This document shows, in pieces, positions 36,293-45,250 of a stretch of DNA of 64,000 nt (positions are counted from its first letter, which is position 1; the number at the start of each line of letters is the position of its first letter). The translations under genes were made by a program, and so were the position numbers. This DNA comes from Thermoplasmata archaeon (GTDB lineage: Archaea; Thermoplasmatota; Thermoplasmata; Thermoplasmatales; Thermoplasmataceae): the NCBI GenBank assembly GCA_021797735.1, contig JAJZZE010000045.1, positions 1-64,000 on the forward strand. Direction: 5' to 3'. Below the pieces are notes generated by a model. That model did not search any database and had not been told where the DNA came from. It was given only the letters and a program-made list of their open reading frames with translations.

Positions 36293-37183
36293 TTATTTTT
36301 TTATTAAAATTTTTAATATATTTTCATTGCCTTTTATTATATCATTTTCTCTTATAAATATCCCGGATTCTACCAGGGCATCTACATAATTTTTAAATTT
36401 AATCATATCTGATTTTTTACTGTACAGGTTATTATATTCTTTTAATAAATAATTTATATCAACCCCCATATTGCTGCCTGTAAGCGTGACAATATAATAA
36501 TATGCATAGGCAGTTCTTATGTATGGTTTAATTGATGTGAAATTTATAAAATGATCCTTTTTGTTTTTAAATACATATAATAATATATTATCATAATCAC
36601 CATAAATTATGGATAGAAATTTATCAGCCGGCTTTACTATATAAACATTGTATTTTATTTCATACTGGAAAATATCCATATTTTCAACTATTTTAAAATA
36701 ATTCAACCTTTTTATATCGGAGGTTTTTGCCATATCCAGGTATAATACTCCCTTATCACCAAGTTCCCTGATAATCTCCATTAATGGTGTCAATGATATT
36801 TTTATTCCCGGTATTTTTAACAGATCCTGATACACTATATCAATTAGAGTGTTTTCATTATTTTTTATTTCATCATGTTTTCTATCATTGAATAGTTTTA
36901 TTGCGGTATTACGGTCAGGCCCTGTTATCGTTGCCCTGCCGTCGCTTATATCCATAGTTATAAAGAATATATTTTTATATTGCTTAACGAAATAATAATT
37001 ATTAATAATTTCCGGGCAGTATATATTGACATATGCATTGATTTTATCAAGTTTTTCAACATTATCAACGGATAAAAAATTGCCGTATTTTTCAGAAACA
37101 AATTCATTCATAATATGTTTTATATCCTCATTGTCATTTTTTAATCCGTATTTTTCACTGATGTAATTTTTTATATCAAGCAT
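36293..37183 (-). CDS. Hypothetical protein, 296 aa
   Basis: I do not recognise this protein. It is soluble, with alternating strands and helices, and many Lys/Asn/Ile as expected from base composition. Segments that stand out are FITMDISDGRATITGPDRNTAIKLF near 74-98 and a helical C-terminus. It lies 8 bp downstream of the 37192-37830 gene on the same strand, so they form a two-gene unit. It is convergent with the phosphate transporter gene. No catalytic motif is apparent. Confidence 0.7.
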   Translation of the reverse strand: MLDIKNYISEKYGLKNDNEDIKHIMNEFVSEKYGNFLSVDNVEKLDKINAYVNIYCPEIINNYYFVKQYKNIFFITMDISDGRATITGPDRNTAIKLFNDRKHDEIKNNENTLIDIVYQDLLKIPGIKISLTPLMEIIRELGDKGVLYLDMAKTSDIKRLNYFKIVENMDIFQYEIKYNVYIVKPADKFLSIIYGDYDNILLYVFKNKKDHFINFTSIKPYIRTAYAYYYIVTLTGSNMGVDINYLLKEYNNLYSKKSDMIKFKNYVDALVESGIFIRENDIIKGNENILKILIKK

Positions 37184-37191
37184 TTTAACAC

Positions 37192-37830
37192 CTAAAACTC
37201 CCTTAAAGATTTGATTTCCATGCCGTTTTTGTTTAAAACATTTATATAAATTATTTTTTTATGTTCATCATCTATGTTTTTATACAGTTCTGTAAAATCT
37301 TCATAATTAATTTTTATAAGCTTTTCACTATTTTTATTATAAAATTCTAATATGTGCATTTTAACTTCATCAGTATAAATGCTGGGTACCAGTATTATAT
37401 CATCACCCATATTGAATGCAACAAAATACTCGATCAGATCCTCTGGTGGATTTACTGTGTTGTATTTAATATATTTTTTAATATGGAAATAAGGTATGCC
37501 GATCATTAGAAATCTCCGGTTCCTTATATAATTCATGGCCATTATTATATCATTGTTTTCGTTTATCTGTATTTTAAAATTTTTTATGTTCATTTTTTTT
37601 AAGGAATAATTAAGATAATTAGATAGTGTATTTAAATTTGAATGGGTATATACAAAACCAAAACTGTTTCTGAACTCCATTATTTTATTTATCTTATTTA
37701 CCCTTATTATATAGTCATTTATATCAGAATAACTTAAAATCTGGCTATGCAATGTAACCCACAGGCTACCGGAGAATGATATTTCCGGATCGTATTTGCC
37801 CCTGTACCATATTAAATCATTATTTTCCAT
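37192..37830 (-). CDS. Hypothetical protein, 212 aa
   Basis: I do not recognise this protein. The ATG at 37830 is preferred over the longer frame (ATG at 37911) because the extra 27 residues are hydrophobic and AT-driven, and an A/T-rich TATA-like box lies about 25 nt upstream of 37830. The protein has regularly spaced aromatic residues (IWYRGKYDPEISF, RNSFGFVYTHSN, IGIPYFHIKKYIKYN). It pairs with the next gene downstream. No membrane segment or known motif. Confidence 0.65.
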   Translation of the reverse strand: MENNDLIWYRGKYDPEISFSGSLWVTLHSQILSYSDINDYIIRVNKINKIMEFRNSFGFVYTHSNLNTLSNYLNYSLKKMNIKNFKIQINENNDIIMAMNYIRNRRFLMIGIPYFHIKKYIKYNTVNPPEDLIEYFVAFNMGDDIILVPSIYTDEVKMHILEFYNKNSEKLIKINYEDFTELYKNIDDEHKKIIYINVLNKNGMEIKSLREF

Positions 37831-38177
37831 TATATAAATAAATATGCTATTTTGATATATAAATAATTTCAAATAAAGTACATTACATGATATCATGAAA
37901 TTAGTTCCCATATATTAGTACACCATTTAAATAAAGCCCTAAAGACCGATACAGGTTGAATATAGGCAAGTAAAAATAACGTTTACTATAATTCTCTTCT
38001 GTATCCTCCACGTATCTTTTTGATTTTACCACAAATAATCCATATTTTTCTTCAGAAGCCAAATAATATTACCTTATTTATTGTGGCTATCTGCTTTGAT
38101 TCACCTCTAATCAGGGTAAAAGAAGAAATTAAAAGTGAGAATATATATACTCTGCTGAATATATGTCAGGGAAAGGG
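37831..38177. other. Intergenic region, no gene seen
   Basis: About 350 bp holding the promoter of the minus-strand hypothetical pair at its left end and the upstream region of the substrate-binding-like gene at its right end (a GAATATATATACTC TATA-like box near 38143-38152). I see no ORF or repeat of note. Confidence 0.5.
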
Positions 38178-38231
38178 ATGTATAAACTGAAAGGAAAATT
38201 AAAAATTGTAATGGAGTATGAACACCCATGA
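38178..38231 (+). CDS. Possible 17-codon upstream ORF
   Basis: An ATG preceded by GGGAAAGGG opens 17 codons ending in TGA, which overlaps the ATG of the next gene (ATGA). The close overlap is what one would see in a coupled leader peptide. The frame is short and could be chance. Confidence 0.3.
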   Translation: MYKLKGKLKIVMEYEHP

Positions 38232-38929
38232 CTAAAATTCGAGTAATGGTATTTCCCGGTGCACATAATTTACCTCTGTATCTGATGGATGGTCTTGAAA
38301 TTATCTATACAAAGTCAAGAAATGAACAGATTGCTGCCATTCAAAATGGTGATGTGGATATAATTCATACATCTCCAGATAATCTTCGTTTAGAGGATGC
38401 AAAAGGTCTCATTCCATTTCTCTCTGGCTCTGTTGGTCCACTCTCCATGATGTGTACCGATCCTACCATTCCATTTCATACGTTAGCAGTGGATAGTGCA
38501 AAATCTGGTTTCTCTACTCTGGCATATGATTTCCTTGCGAAGAAATGGGGTTCCGTGTCTTACGATATTTTAGAGGTTGGTGGAACCCCGCAAAGACTTG
38601 AAGCGATGAAGAACAATTACGCTTCGTTGGCTGTGATGCATCCACCCTTTACTCAATATGCCGAAATGGCCGGATTTAAAAATCTTGGTCGTGTTGGCAG
38701 CGAAAATTCTGTAACACTATGTGGTGTCTATAAAAATGGATCCTCAAAATCGTTGCTCTCTTATTACCGTGAACAGTACCGTTCTGCCATTGAAATTTTA
38801 AGCGGAGAAGATGGAGAAATTACTTCTGAATCATTGATTGCAGAGCACATTGATTTACCCAGTGATCTCTTGAAGTCTGTTGCAAAAGTAATGCGTGCAG
38901 CTATTGTGAGTGCTGGTGTGGATTGCTAA
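38228..38929 (+). CDS. Periplasmic-binding-protein-like (NMT1/SsuA type) cytoplasmic protein
   Basis: 233 residues of the type 2 substrate-binding fold: a first strand RVMVFPGAHNLPLYLMDGLEIIYTKSRNEQIAAIQNGDVDIIHTSPDN, then two lobes ending around LAVMHPPFTQYAEMAGFKNLG. It has no signal peptide, so it is a cytoplasmic relative of ABC transporter binding proteins. It is not near transporter genes. Codon use differs from its neighbours: CGT is common for Arg (for example at 38386, 38689, 38768, 38780, 38890), where adjacent genes use AGA/AGG. That points to recent transfer, perhaps from a bacterium. Ligand unknown. Confidence 0.75.
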   Translation: MTKIRVMVFPGAHNLPLYLMDGLEIIYTKSRNEQIAAIQNGDVDIIHTSPDNLRLEDAKGLIPFLSGSVGPLSMMCTDPTIPFHTLAVDSAKSGFSTLAYDFLAKKWGSVSYDILEVGGTPQRLEAMKNNYASLAVMHPPFTQYAEMAGFKNLGRVGSENSVTLCGVYKNGSSKSLLSYYREQYRSAIEILSGEDGEITSESLIAEHIDLPSDLLKSVAKVMRAAIVSAGVDC

Positions 38930-39114
38930 TTATTTTTTTGGTAAGCTTCTATTTGTGTGATGATTCACAGGATAATATGAAATATAATACCCCTTTAAAC
39001 GGTTATTTAAATATATACAGTTAGCAAAATTTTATGAAAACAGAACAAAATTTTTATTGGAATCATTGTTATTATAAATGATTAAAATAGAACTCAAATA
39101 ATATTGAAATAACC

Positions 39115-39660
39115 TCAGTTTGTTATTCTTTCTCTATATTCCTTCAACTTTGCATCATTTACTTTTTCTCTAAGCACGGACATCGTATCCTGATCAAGTC
39201 TGATACCATAGTATATGAAGTCAAGCAGGGTTTTCTCTAGATCTGAAACGGGCACATAAATACCACCATAATTTACATAATCAAACCCAAAGAACATATT
39301 CTCCCTTATTCTGTGAAGGTTGACCCTTATACCCAGAAGTTCCCTGATACCGGGATTGGCCTTAGATTTAGTTATAATTACCGGAATTGCCTGCTGCGTC
39401 CATATTTGCCTTATCGTTAATGCATATTCCATGCCATAGTAGAATGGCCTGAATGCAAATCCAACTACCCCCTCATTCCTGTGAAATGTATACACACCAT
39501 TTTTAATTCTGTAAAGCCGTCTGGATTTTACCATGTTATGGAGCATTAACCTTATATAAGGATCATCCGCCCCCAGTTTCAAAAGAAATCTCCTAGCATC
39601 ATCCGTCAGAAAAATGGTTTGTTTTTCGAAAAACTCAATAAAAGCCGTCTCATATTTCAT
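39115..39660 (-). CDS. AbiEi-like antitoxin/transcriptional regulator
   Basis: 181 residues. The N-terminal part is a winged helix (FLTDDARRFLLKLGADDPYIRLMLHNMVKSRRLYRIKNGVYTF), as in AbiEi antitoxins, which bind their own promoter. The C-terminal part has PVIITKSKANPGIRELLGIRVNLHRI and VPVSDLEKTLLDFIYY, typical of the AbiEi_4-type domain. It overlaps the AbiEii-like gene by 11 bp and lies after it, the reverse of the usual antitoxin-first order. Confidence 0.8.
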   Translation of the reverse strand: MKYETAFIEFFEKQTIFLTDDARRFLLKLGADDPYIRLMLHNMVKSRRLYRIKNGVYTFHRNEGVVGFAFRPFYYGMEYALTIRQIWTQQAIPVIITKSKANPGIRELLGIRVNLHRIRENMFFGFDYVNYGGIYVPVSDLEKTLLDFIYYGIRLDQDTMSVLREKVNDAKLKEYRERITN

Positions 39661-40294
39661 TCAACCACCCGCTAATATAATTGATCATTATTGTAAAATT
39701 CAGATCTTTCCTGCCGGCATAAAGTAGTGATCTTATCATATCTTTGTCAACAGGCTTATGAATTTCATTCAAAAATTCAGAAAGTTTTTTCCGTACAAGA
39801 TAATCAGATTTATCCAGCCAGCTGGTTAGTATAAAAAGATCGTATATATCGCGTATATATAGCCTCCCAGAATATGCTTCCATCTTTCTGATCATCAATT
39901 CCGTGGGACTGAGAACGCTTATTGTTTTGGTGGTACCATCGATGCGGGAATATGCCCTAATATCATTTTCCGCAGAGCCTGGTTTAGTTTCTAACAATAT
40001 GGACGTAGCCCCACGGGCTATCAGAATTCTGGACGGAAATTCCGGATCTCTCCAGATCAGTTTCAGGTCATATTTTTCCAGGTGTGAGGTAAAATTATTA
40101 AATGAATTGTTATCCATATAAATACTAATATCATCTGAAAACCTCTGGCCACCAAAGCATCTCCATATTGCCGTACCACCATAGAGAAGAGCATCAGGCT
40201 GGAAATTATCATAAATTATATCAATAACGTAATCCTGGAGCTCAGCAATTTTTAACCTTTCTCCACTGATAAATGATCCAATAGGTTCTGCCAT
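39650..40294 (-). CDS. AbiEii/AbiGii-type nucleotidyltransferase toxin
   Basis: 214 residues. YGGTAIWRCFGGQRFSDDISIYM is the nucleotidyltransferase active-site region; the family usually has a second Asp (DxD), where this has Asp-Ile-Ser, so activity may be lowered. ELMIRKMEAYSGRLYIRDIYDLFIL is the second conserved block. Such toxins work with AbiEi proteins in type IV toxin-antitoxin or phage-abortive systems. It is the first gene of the pair. Confidence 0.82.
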   Translation of the reverse strand: MAEPIGSFISGERLKIAELQDYVIDIIYDNFQPDALLYGGTAIWRCFGGQRFSDDISIYMDNNSFNNFTSHLEKYDLKLIWRDPEFPSRILIARGATSILLETKPGSAENDIRAYSRIDGTTKTISVLSPTELMIRKMEAYSGRLYIRDIYDLFILTSWLDKSDYLVRKKLSEFLNEIHKPVDKDMIRSLLYAGRKDLNFTIMINYISGWLNEI

Positions 40295-40663
40295 AATAAG
40301 TAATAGTTATATTATATTATAACTTTTACTTACTTTATAAATTTTTCATGGTTATAAAGTACATTATCCTTAAGATAATACACATTTGTCCGTAATAAAC
40401 CATAACTAAATTTTCAATTAAATGGGCTATAATAAAGTAATATTGTTACATTGCAGAATGATTGCAGTGTAATGACCTGTGGCTTGATTATTGCACCAAT
40501 GTAGAAGAAATCACAGTCAGATAGGTCTGCGAACTGCTGTGTTCTCATCGTTCCACTGTCACCAGTACCGTTAAATACAGAGAATATTGCAATTTATGAT
40601 CAAAATTTCTTGGAAGTTCTGTTAAAATATAAAAAAACATTAATGAAAAAGAGATTAAACTGT
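40295..40663. other. Intergenic region with a decayed coding fragment on the minus strand
   Basis: Between the AbiE pair and the next gene. On the minus strand, 40593 to 40414 stays open for 59 codons and reads like protein (FNGTGDSGTMRTQQFADLSD, CDFFYIGAIIKPQVITLQ), but it has no good start and stops on both sides. It looks like the relic of a gene of unknown family. Confidence 0.35.
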
Positions 40664-41275
40664 ATGGTTGGTGGAAGAAACAAAACAAAAAATAATGACA
40701 AAAATACCAGTCCAGCAGCACTTTTAAGGGCAAATATAGCACAGGCAATAAAAGAGCTGTACACTGAAAGGCATAAACTCTTTTATCAGGAAAATAAGGA
40801 TTATGAACGTATTATTAAAATGCTTGAGGTTTTCAATAATAATATTGATGAACTCAGTGAAAAGCAACCATCGATTGCAATAAGAACTAACAGCGGATTT
40901 GTTTACAGAAAATTTGATAAAAACATTGCAACAGGTACTAAGGATTTTTTCAGGTTTCTTACCATAATTCCGCCACGTGGTTCAATAATACGAACTGCCG
41001 CCATAACAGCAAATGTAAACGGGATTACTGTTCCAAAACTTTCCTATATTTTAAAAACTCTCCTGGAATTTAAATTTCCACATTACTGGACTGAATATTC
41101 AGGCACATATATGAATATTACTGCTGCAATACTAAGAATATTTAATGACCAGTCTCACGGTGAGAAAACTGGCGAAACATTAAATCTGATAGAAAAAAAT
41201 AATTTAAATTTAGCTGAATCAAAAGAATATGAAGAAAAAATTAAAAAATGGTTAAACCTAGGTTTTCTCATTTGA
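40664..41275 (+). CDS. Hypothetical protein, 203 aa
   Basis: I do not recognise this protein. In-frame ATGs at 40643 and 40664 and a TTG at 40610 are possible; 40664 leaves room for the AAAATATA box at about 40622. The protein is soluble and basic, with a helical N-terminal half (LLRANIAQAIKELYTERHKLFYQENKDYERIIKMLE) and a middle GFVYRKFDKNIATGTKDFFRFLTIIPPRGSIIR. Its last 18 bp overlap the 3' end of the convergent MFS gene. Confidence 0.65.
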   Translation: MVGGRNKTKNNDKNTSPAALLRANIAQAIKELYTERHKLFYQENKDYERIIKMLEVFNNNIDELSEKQPSIAIRTNSGFVYRKFDKNIATGTKDFFRFLTIIPPRGSIIRTAAITANVNGITVPKLSYILKTLLEFKFPHYWTEYSGTYMNITAAILRIFNDQSHGEKTGETLNLIEKNNLNLAESKEYEEKIKKWLNLGFLI

Positions 41276-42715
41276 TCCAGAGGCAGCATTAGAAGCATTT
41301 TTTGCCGGTAACACCAATTTCGGCATTCCGTGGACATGCTTATATGTTGCTACTGCAATCTCTTCCAGCGTCAACCCGTTTGTTTCTGGGGTGAAAAACA
41401 CCGTGAAAACAAAGGCCAGTACCATCAGGCTGAGCAGTACGAAAAAGAAGGAAGATTTTCCAATTGTAGTGCTAATATATGGGAATAAAAATGCTGATGT
41501 GAATGCCGCTATTCTTGTTATTCCAGTTGCACCACCCATGGAAGATGATCTGAGTTTTGTTGGCAATAGTTCAATAGCATACAGACCCATGGTATTTCCA
41601 GGGCCAAGGTTGCCCACACCGTAATCTACCACAAAGGCAGCGACACCAATTACGATTCCAATGCTTGCAACTGCACCGGATGCTATGAAGAACATTGCCA
41701 TTGCTATGGCCATGGATCCAAACCCAATTGCCTGCAGTGGTTTTCTTCCAAGGCGATCATTGAGCAATACAGCACCAAATGCACCCAGGAATCCCACTGG
41801 CATATTAAATATAAGGGATAATAGCAATGATGATCCTCCACTGAACCCAAAACTTTTAAGTATAATTGGAGAGTACAGCCCTATTCCATAGCCTGCAATA
41901 TCGTAAAGAATCCACTGGAACCATATTATAGCTGTACGCTTGCCATATTCACCTTTAAACAGGGCAGAAAATGATCCTGCGCCAATATTTTCCTCAGACT
42001 GTCTTTCCGCAATTATTGCCTTTATATCTTCGGATGTAATCCCAATATGTTTGGCTATAGAATTTATATTTTCTTCTGAAAGTTTTGATTTTTCGGGTTT
42101 TATGAGGTTCCATCTTAATGATTCAGGCATTTCAGTTCTTAATACAACAGTGATTATAGCAGGAATAGCACCCAGTGCAAGTGTCCATCTCCAGCCAGTT
42201 AATGGATCTGCAAGATAAAATACATACCCCATCAGAAACGCTACACCTGCACCAATGCTCCAGAATGCCCATACCCAACCATAACCAGCACCACGCTTTT
42301 TATCTGGATACATCTCGGTAGTATATACGGGGCTCAGGGCATAATCAGCCCCAATACCCCAGCCTACAAAGAACCTGAAAATAATCATTTCATATACATT
42401 GGTTGACAGTGCGGATAGTACAGCGAATACTGCAAAAAATACCAGATCGAATATGTACAGGTATCTTCTTCCTATCCGGTCTGCATAGTGACCAAAAAGA
42501 ACCGAACCAACAAACGCCCCTAAAAGTGCTGACCCTGTTACAAATGATTCTGTAAATGAGTTATATGGAAATATTTTATATGTTACCAGAACCAGTGTAA
42601 ATACCGAGATCACACTAAGGTCATATCCATCAAGAAAATACCCCATTGCAGATAGTGTAGTAACAACCGATCTGCCAGGCATTTTCAATGATTTGCTTTT
42701 AACTGTATCTGTCAT
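41258..42715 (-). CDS. MFS transporter, sugar-porter-like
   Basis: 485 residues, 12 membrane helices. AMGYFLDGYDLSVISVFTLVL is helix 1, GHYADRIGRRYLYIFDL the first cytoplasmic loop, GWGIGADYALSPVYTTEMYPDKKRG helix 4, LNDRLGRKPLQAIGF the mid-protein repeat of the GRR/GRK motif, and FFTPETNGLTLEEIA the C-terminal PETxGxxLEE signature of sugar porters. It likely imports a sugar or organic acid with protons. It is divergent from a second MFS gene (137 bp between starts). Confidence 0.9.
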   Translation of the reverse strand: MTDTVKSKSLKMPGRSVVTTLSAMGYFLDGYDLSVISVFTLVLVTYKIFPYNSFTESFVTGSALLGAFVGSVLFGHYADRIGRRYLYIFDLVFFAVFAVLSALSTNVYEMIIFRFFVGWGIGADYALSPVYTTEMYPDKKRGAGYGWVWAFWSIGAGVAFLMGYVFYLADPLTGWRWTLALGAIPAIITVVLRTEMPESLRWNLIKPEKSKLSEENINSIAKHIGITSEDIKAIIAERQSEENIGAGSFSALFKGEYGKRTAIIWFQWILYDIAGYGIGLYSPIILKSFGFSGGSSLLLSLIFNMPVGFLGAFGAVLLNDRLGRKPLQAIGFGSMAIAMAMFFIASGAVASIGIVIGVAAFVVDYGVGNLGPGNTMGLYAIELLPTKLRSSSMGGATGITRIAAFTSAFLFPYISTTIGKSSFFFVLLSLMVLAFVFTVFFTPETNGLTLEEIAVATYKHVHGMPKLVLPAKNASNAASGSNEKT

Positions 42716-42852
42716 TATTGTTTACCTCCCGGCATTATCTGCCTATAATATATATTAATTGCCATGATATGATATATAGTAATATATAGTAATATATAAG
42801 CCTAAACTTACTATTTGAACTAAATTTAAATAGAGACTGAAAATGTAAAGCC
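42716..42852. promoter_or_regulatory. Divergent promoter region of two MFS genes
   Basis: 137 bp between the two starts. A near-tandem ATATAGTAATATATAGTAATATATAAG stretch is followed by TTTAAATAG, which offers TATA boxes for both directions; GGAGGTAAAC before the left start is a Shine-Dalgarno site. A shared regulator could act on both transporters. Confidence 0.45.
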
Positions 42853-44247
42853 ATGGAATATAATATTCTGGATAATGCAAAATTGAATTCCCTGCACAGG
42901 AAAATAACTGCACTGTCTGTTGGTGGTACCTTCCTGGATGGTTATGATATATCCATAATTTCTGTAGCTCTGATTGTAATGTCCCCGGTAACCTTTGGGT
43001 TGAATACGAATATTGGGAAATCCCTGATAGCAGCATCTACTGTTATAGGGATGCTAATTGGGGCGGTCATTTTTGGATATATAACTGATCTTTATGGCAG
43101 GAGAAGCATGTATATGTATGATATGGTACTTTTTATAATAATGACTGTTGCCGCGGCACTTTCATTTAATTTTGCGTCCCTTTTTGTTTTCAGGCTCATA
43201 CTTGGACTTGGACTGGGCGCGGATTATGCAATAGGCACAACTATTATAGGAGAATTTACACCGGTAAAATACCGTGGAAAGCTCCTTGTTACAAATGTTC
43301 TTGCCTGGTTTGTAGGGGCCGCAGCTGCAGCAGTAACGGGATACTTATTATTACCACTTGGCGGCAGCTCATGGAGGTATATGTTTCTAATAGGTGTGAT
43401 TCCGGCAGCCATAATACTTATATTAAGGCGTGATGTCCCGGAGTCGGTTAGATGGCTTACAAACAAGGGCAAAAAAAGTGAGGCGGAGGCTGTTGAAATG
43501 AAGTTAACCGGCAGTAAAGACAATTTGGATAACATTAAAATGGACACAAAAAACCCATTAAGAGACCTTCTGAGCAGTAAATATATTAAAAGTCTGCTAT
43601 TTGTTGGAATATTCTGGTTCACCTTCGATGCAGCCTTCTATGGCATTTCAATTTTCAGCCCCACAATTCTGGTACTCCTTGGATTTAAGGCCAGGCTTGC
43701 CGTTTTAGGTTCTGCTGTGTTTGACTCGTTTGCCATACTTGGGAGCATTATTGCCATACTGCTGATTGACAGGCTCGGCAGAAGAATTATAACCATTATA
43801 GGATTTTCTGGCATGGTTATATCTCTTGGCATACTGGGCATTATAACGCATTTCTACTCAACCAAGGCAGAGTTTCTTATAGCCGGCATACCAATTTTTA
43901 TTATGTTTCTAATATTCTATATAACCGAGGCCATTGGTCCGGGATCCACGGATTTTGTTTATCCCGTTGAGTTATTTCCAACTGAGGATAGGGCCACTGC
44001 CCAGGGATTTGGAACATCTGTCAGTAGAATCGGTGCCATTCTTGGTATAACTACATTTCCATTTATTGTCACAGACTTTGGATTCAGCATGAGCCTGTTC
44101 TTCTTCACGGGATTTTCAGTTATAGGACTGCTTGCAACAATATTCCTGGCTACTGAAACTAAAGGGAAGTCGCTGGAGGAGATAAACGCTATAGAAGAGG
44201 GAACAAAAATTGATGCTGTTGAAACTGTAGCCGCTCCCCAGAAATAA
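42853..44247 (+). CDS. MFS transporter, sugar-porter-like
   Basis: 464 residues, 12 membrane helices. SVGGTFLDGYDISIISVALIVM, GYITDLYGRRSMYMYDM, GLGLGADYAIGTTIIGEFTPVKYRG and LLIDRLGRRIITIIGF are the family repeats; the C-terminus ATETKGKSLEEINA is the sugar-porter signature. It is a distant paralogue of the divergent MFS gene, to judge from the shared motif set. Substrate not determined. Confidence 0.9.
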   Translation: MEYNILDNAKLNSLHRKITALSVGGTFLDGYDISIISVALIVMSPVTFGLNTNIGKSLIAASTVIGMLIGAVIFGYITDLYGRRSMYMYDMVLFIIMTVAAALSFNFASLFVFRLILGLGLGADYAIGTTIIGEFTPVKYRGKLLVTNVLAWFVGAAAAAVTGYLLLPLGGSSWRYMFLIGVIPAAIILILRRDVPESVRWLTNKGKKSEAEAVEMKLTGSKDNLDNIKMDTKNPLRDLLSSKYIKSLLFVGIFWFTFDAAFYGISIFSPTILVLLGFKARLAVLGSAVFDSFAILGSIIAILLIDRLGRRIITIIGFSGMVISLGILGIITHFYSTKAEFLIAGIPIFIMFLIFYITEAIGPGSTDFVYPVELFPTEDRATAQGFGTSVSRIGAILGITTFPFIVTDFGFSMSLFFFTGFSVIGLLATIFLATETKGKSLEEINAIEEGTKIDAVETVAAPQK

Positions 44248-44405
44248 ATTTTTCAGGCATAAATTCCTCAATATAAGTATAATAAATTATTAAATTTTTA
44301 ATATATTACACCACCTTAAAATCATTTATATTTTTCCTATAATAAATTCATTTTATCAGGATCTGCGGAATTAATTGCCCGGCATTATATTTATTTTCCC
44401 TGTGA

Positions 44406-44474
44406 AATTCTATATATAGTATATATTGATTTATATTATAATATAGATTATTTGTGTAAACTATATATAGAATT
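44406..44474. promoter_or_regulatory. 15-bp perfect inverted repeat upstream of the S-component-like gene
   Basis: AATTCTATATATAGT at 44406-44420 is mirrored exactly at 44460-44474, 39 bp apart and ending 23 bp before the ATG at 44498. Each arm contains an inner CTATATATAG palindrome, so it may be two TATA/operator-like sites or a long-stem structure. Confidence 0.5.
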
Positions 44475-44497
44475 AATGAAATAGGCAATCGATAAAT

Positions 44498-45250
44498 ATG
44501 GGTTTTAACGGAATAGATGGAACACTGAACCAGCCAGGAATTGTGCCCTGGCCTATTATGATATTGTACTTTTCTCTCGCTTCCCTTTTTTTACTTTATG
44601 TGGGAAGAAAGAATGGAGCCCTGTCACAACTTAAGACCGTGGATTATGTATATACTGGAATCGCTGCGGCTTTTATGATTGTGTGGAACTTTTTTGTTGG
44701 CCCATTTATGGACAAACTCGTTCCATCAGGTGCATCTGCATTTCTTGGATTTGGGGCCCTTGGTGAATTTATGATTCTGCTGATTCTTGCGGGTGTGGTG
44801 AGAAAAGTGGGAATAGGTATGCTTGGATGGTTTATCTATAACATTCTTGCGGATATCTATCATTACGGATTTGGAGGGCAACCTATGTACATTATCTACC
44901 AGGTTTTTGCCTTTGGAATACTGATAGACCTATGGATTGCCATTACCCATGGAAAGCCATTTGGTTTCGGGTCAGAAAAAACACAGAAGGCACAGAATAA
45001 GAATAACGAAACCACAAAAGTACCACTCAGAACAAGGGCAATGCCCATTATTGCCGGAATTGTAATAGGAATTCCATGGGCTATTGATGGCCCGCTCTTC
45101 TTTGGTGGCTTCTTTGCCCCACTGCTTTACGGTGGAATAGTGGACTGGCAGGCAATTGTATTTGGTATGTTTGCCTCAATTCCATCCTTTGTGTTATTCG
45201 GCATTATAGGTTCCTTTTTAGCTGTAAGAGTTTCGAAGGTGGTGGGATGA
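44498..45250 (+). CDS. ECF transporter S-component-like membrane protein
   Basis: 250 residues with about six membrane helices, interrupted by a hydrophilic loop of about 35 residues (residues 152-188, Lys/Asn/Thr rich). GALGEFMILLILAGVVRKVGIGMLGWFIYNILADIYHYGFGG resembles the substrate-binding S subunits of energy-coupling factor vitamin transporters, particularly the YkoE-like group for thiamine precursors. The match is by eye only, and no EcfA or EcfT gene is nearby. I looked for a TPP riboswitch before it and saw none. Confidence 0.55.
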   Translation: MGFNGIDGTLNQPGIVPWPIMILYFSLASLFLLYVGRKNGALSQLKTVDYVYTGIAAAFMIVWNFFVGPFMDKLVPSGASAFLGFGALGEFMILLILAGVVRKVGIGMLGWFIYNILADIYHYGFGGQPMYIIYQVFAFGILIDLWIAITHGKPFGFGSEKTQKAQNKNNETTKVPLRTRAMPIIAGIVIGIPWAIDGPLFFGGFFAPLLYGGIVDWQAIVFGMFASIPSFVLFGIIGSFLAVRVSKVVG

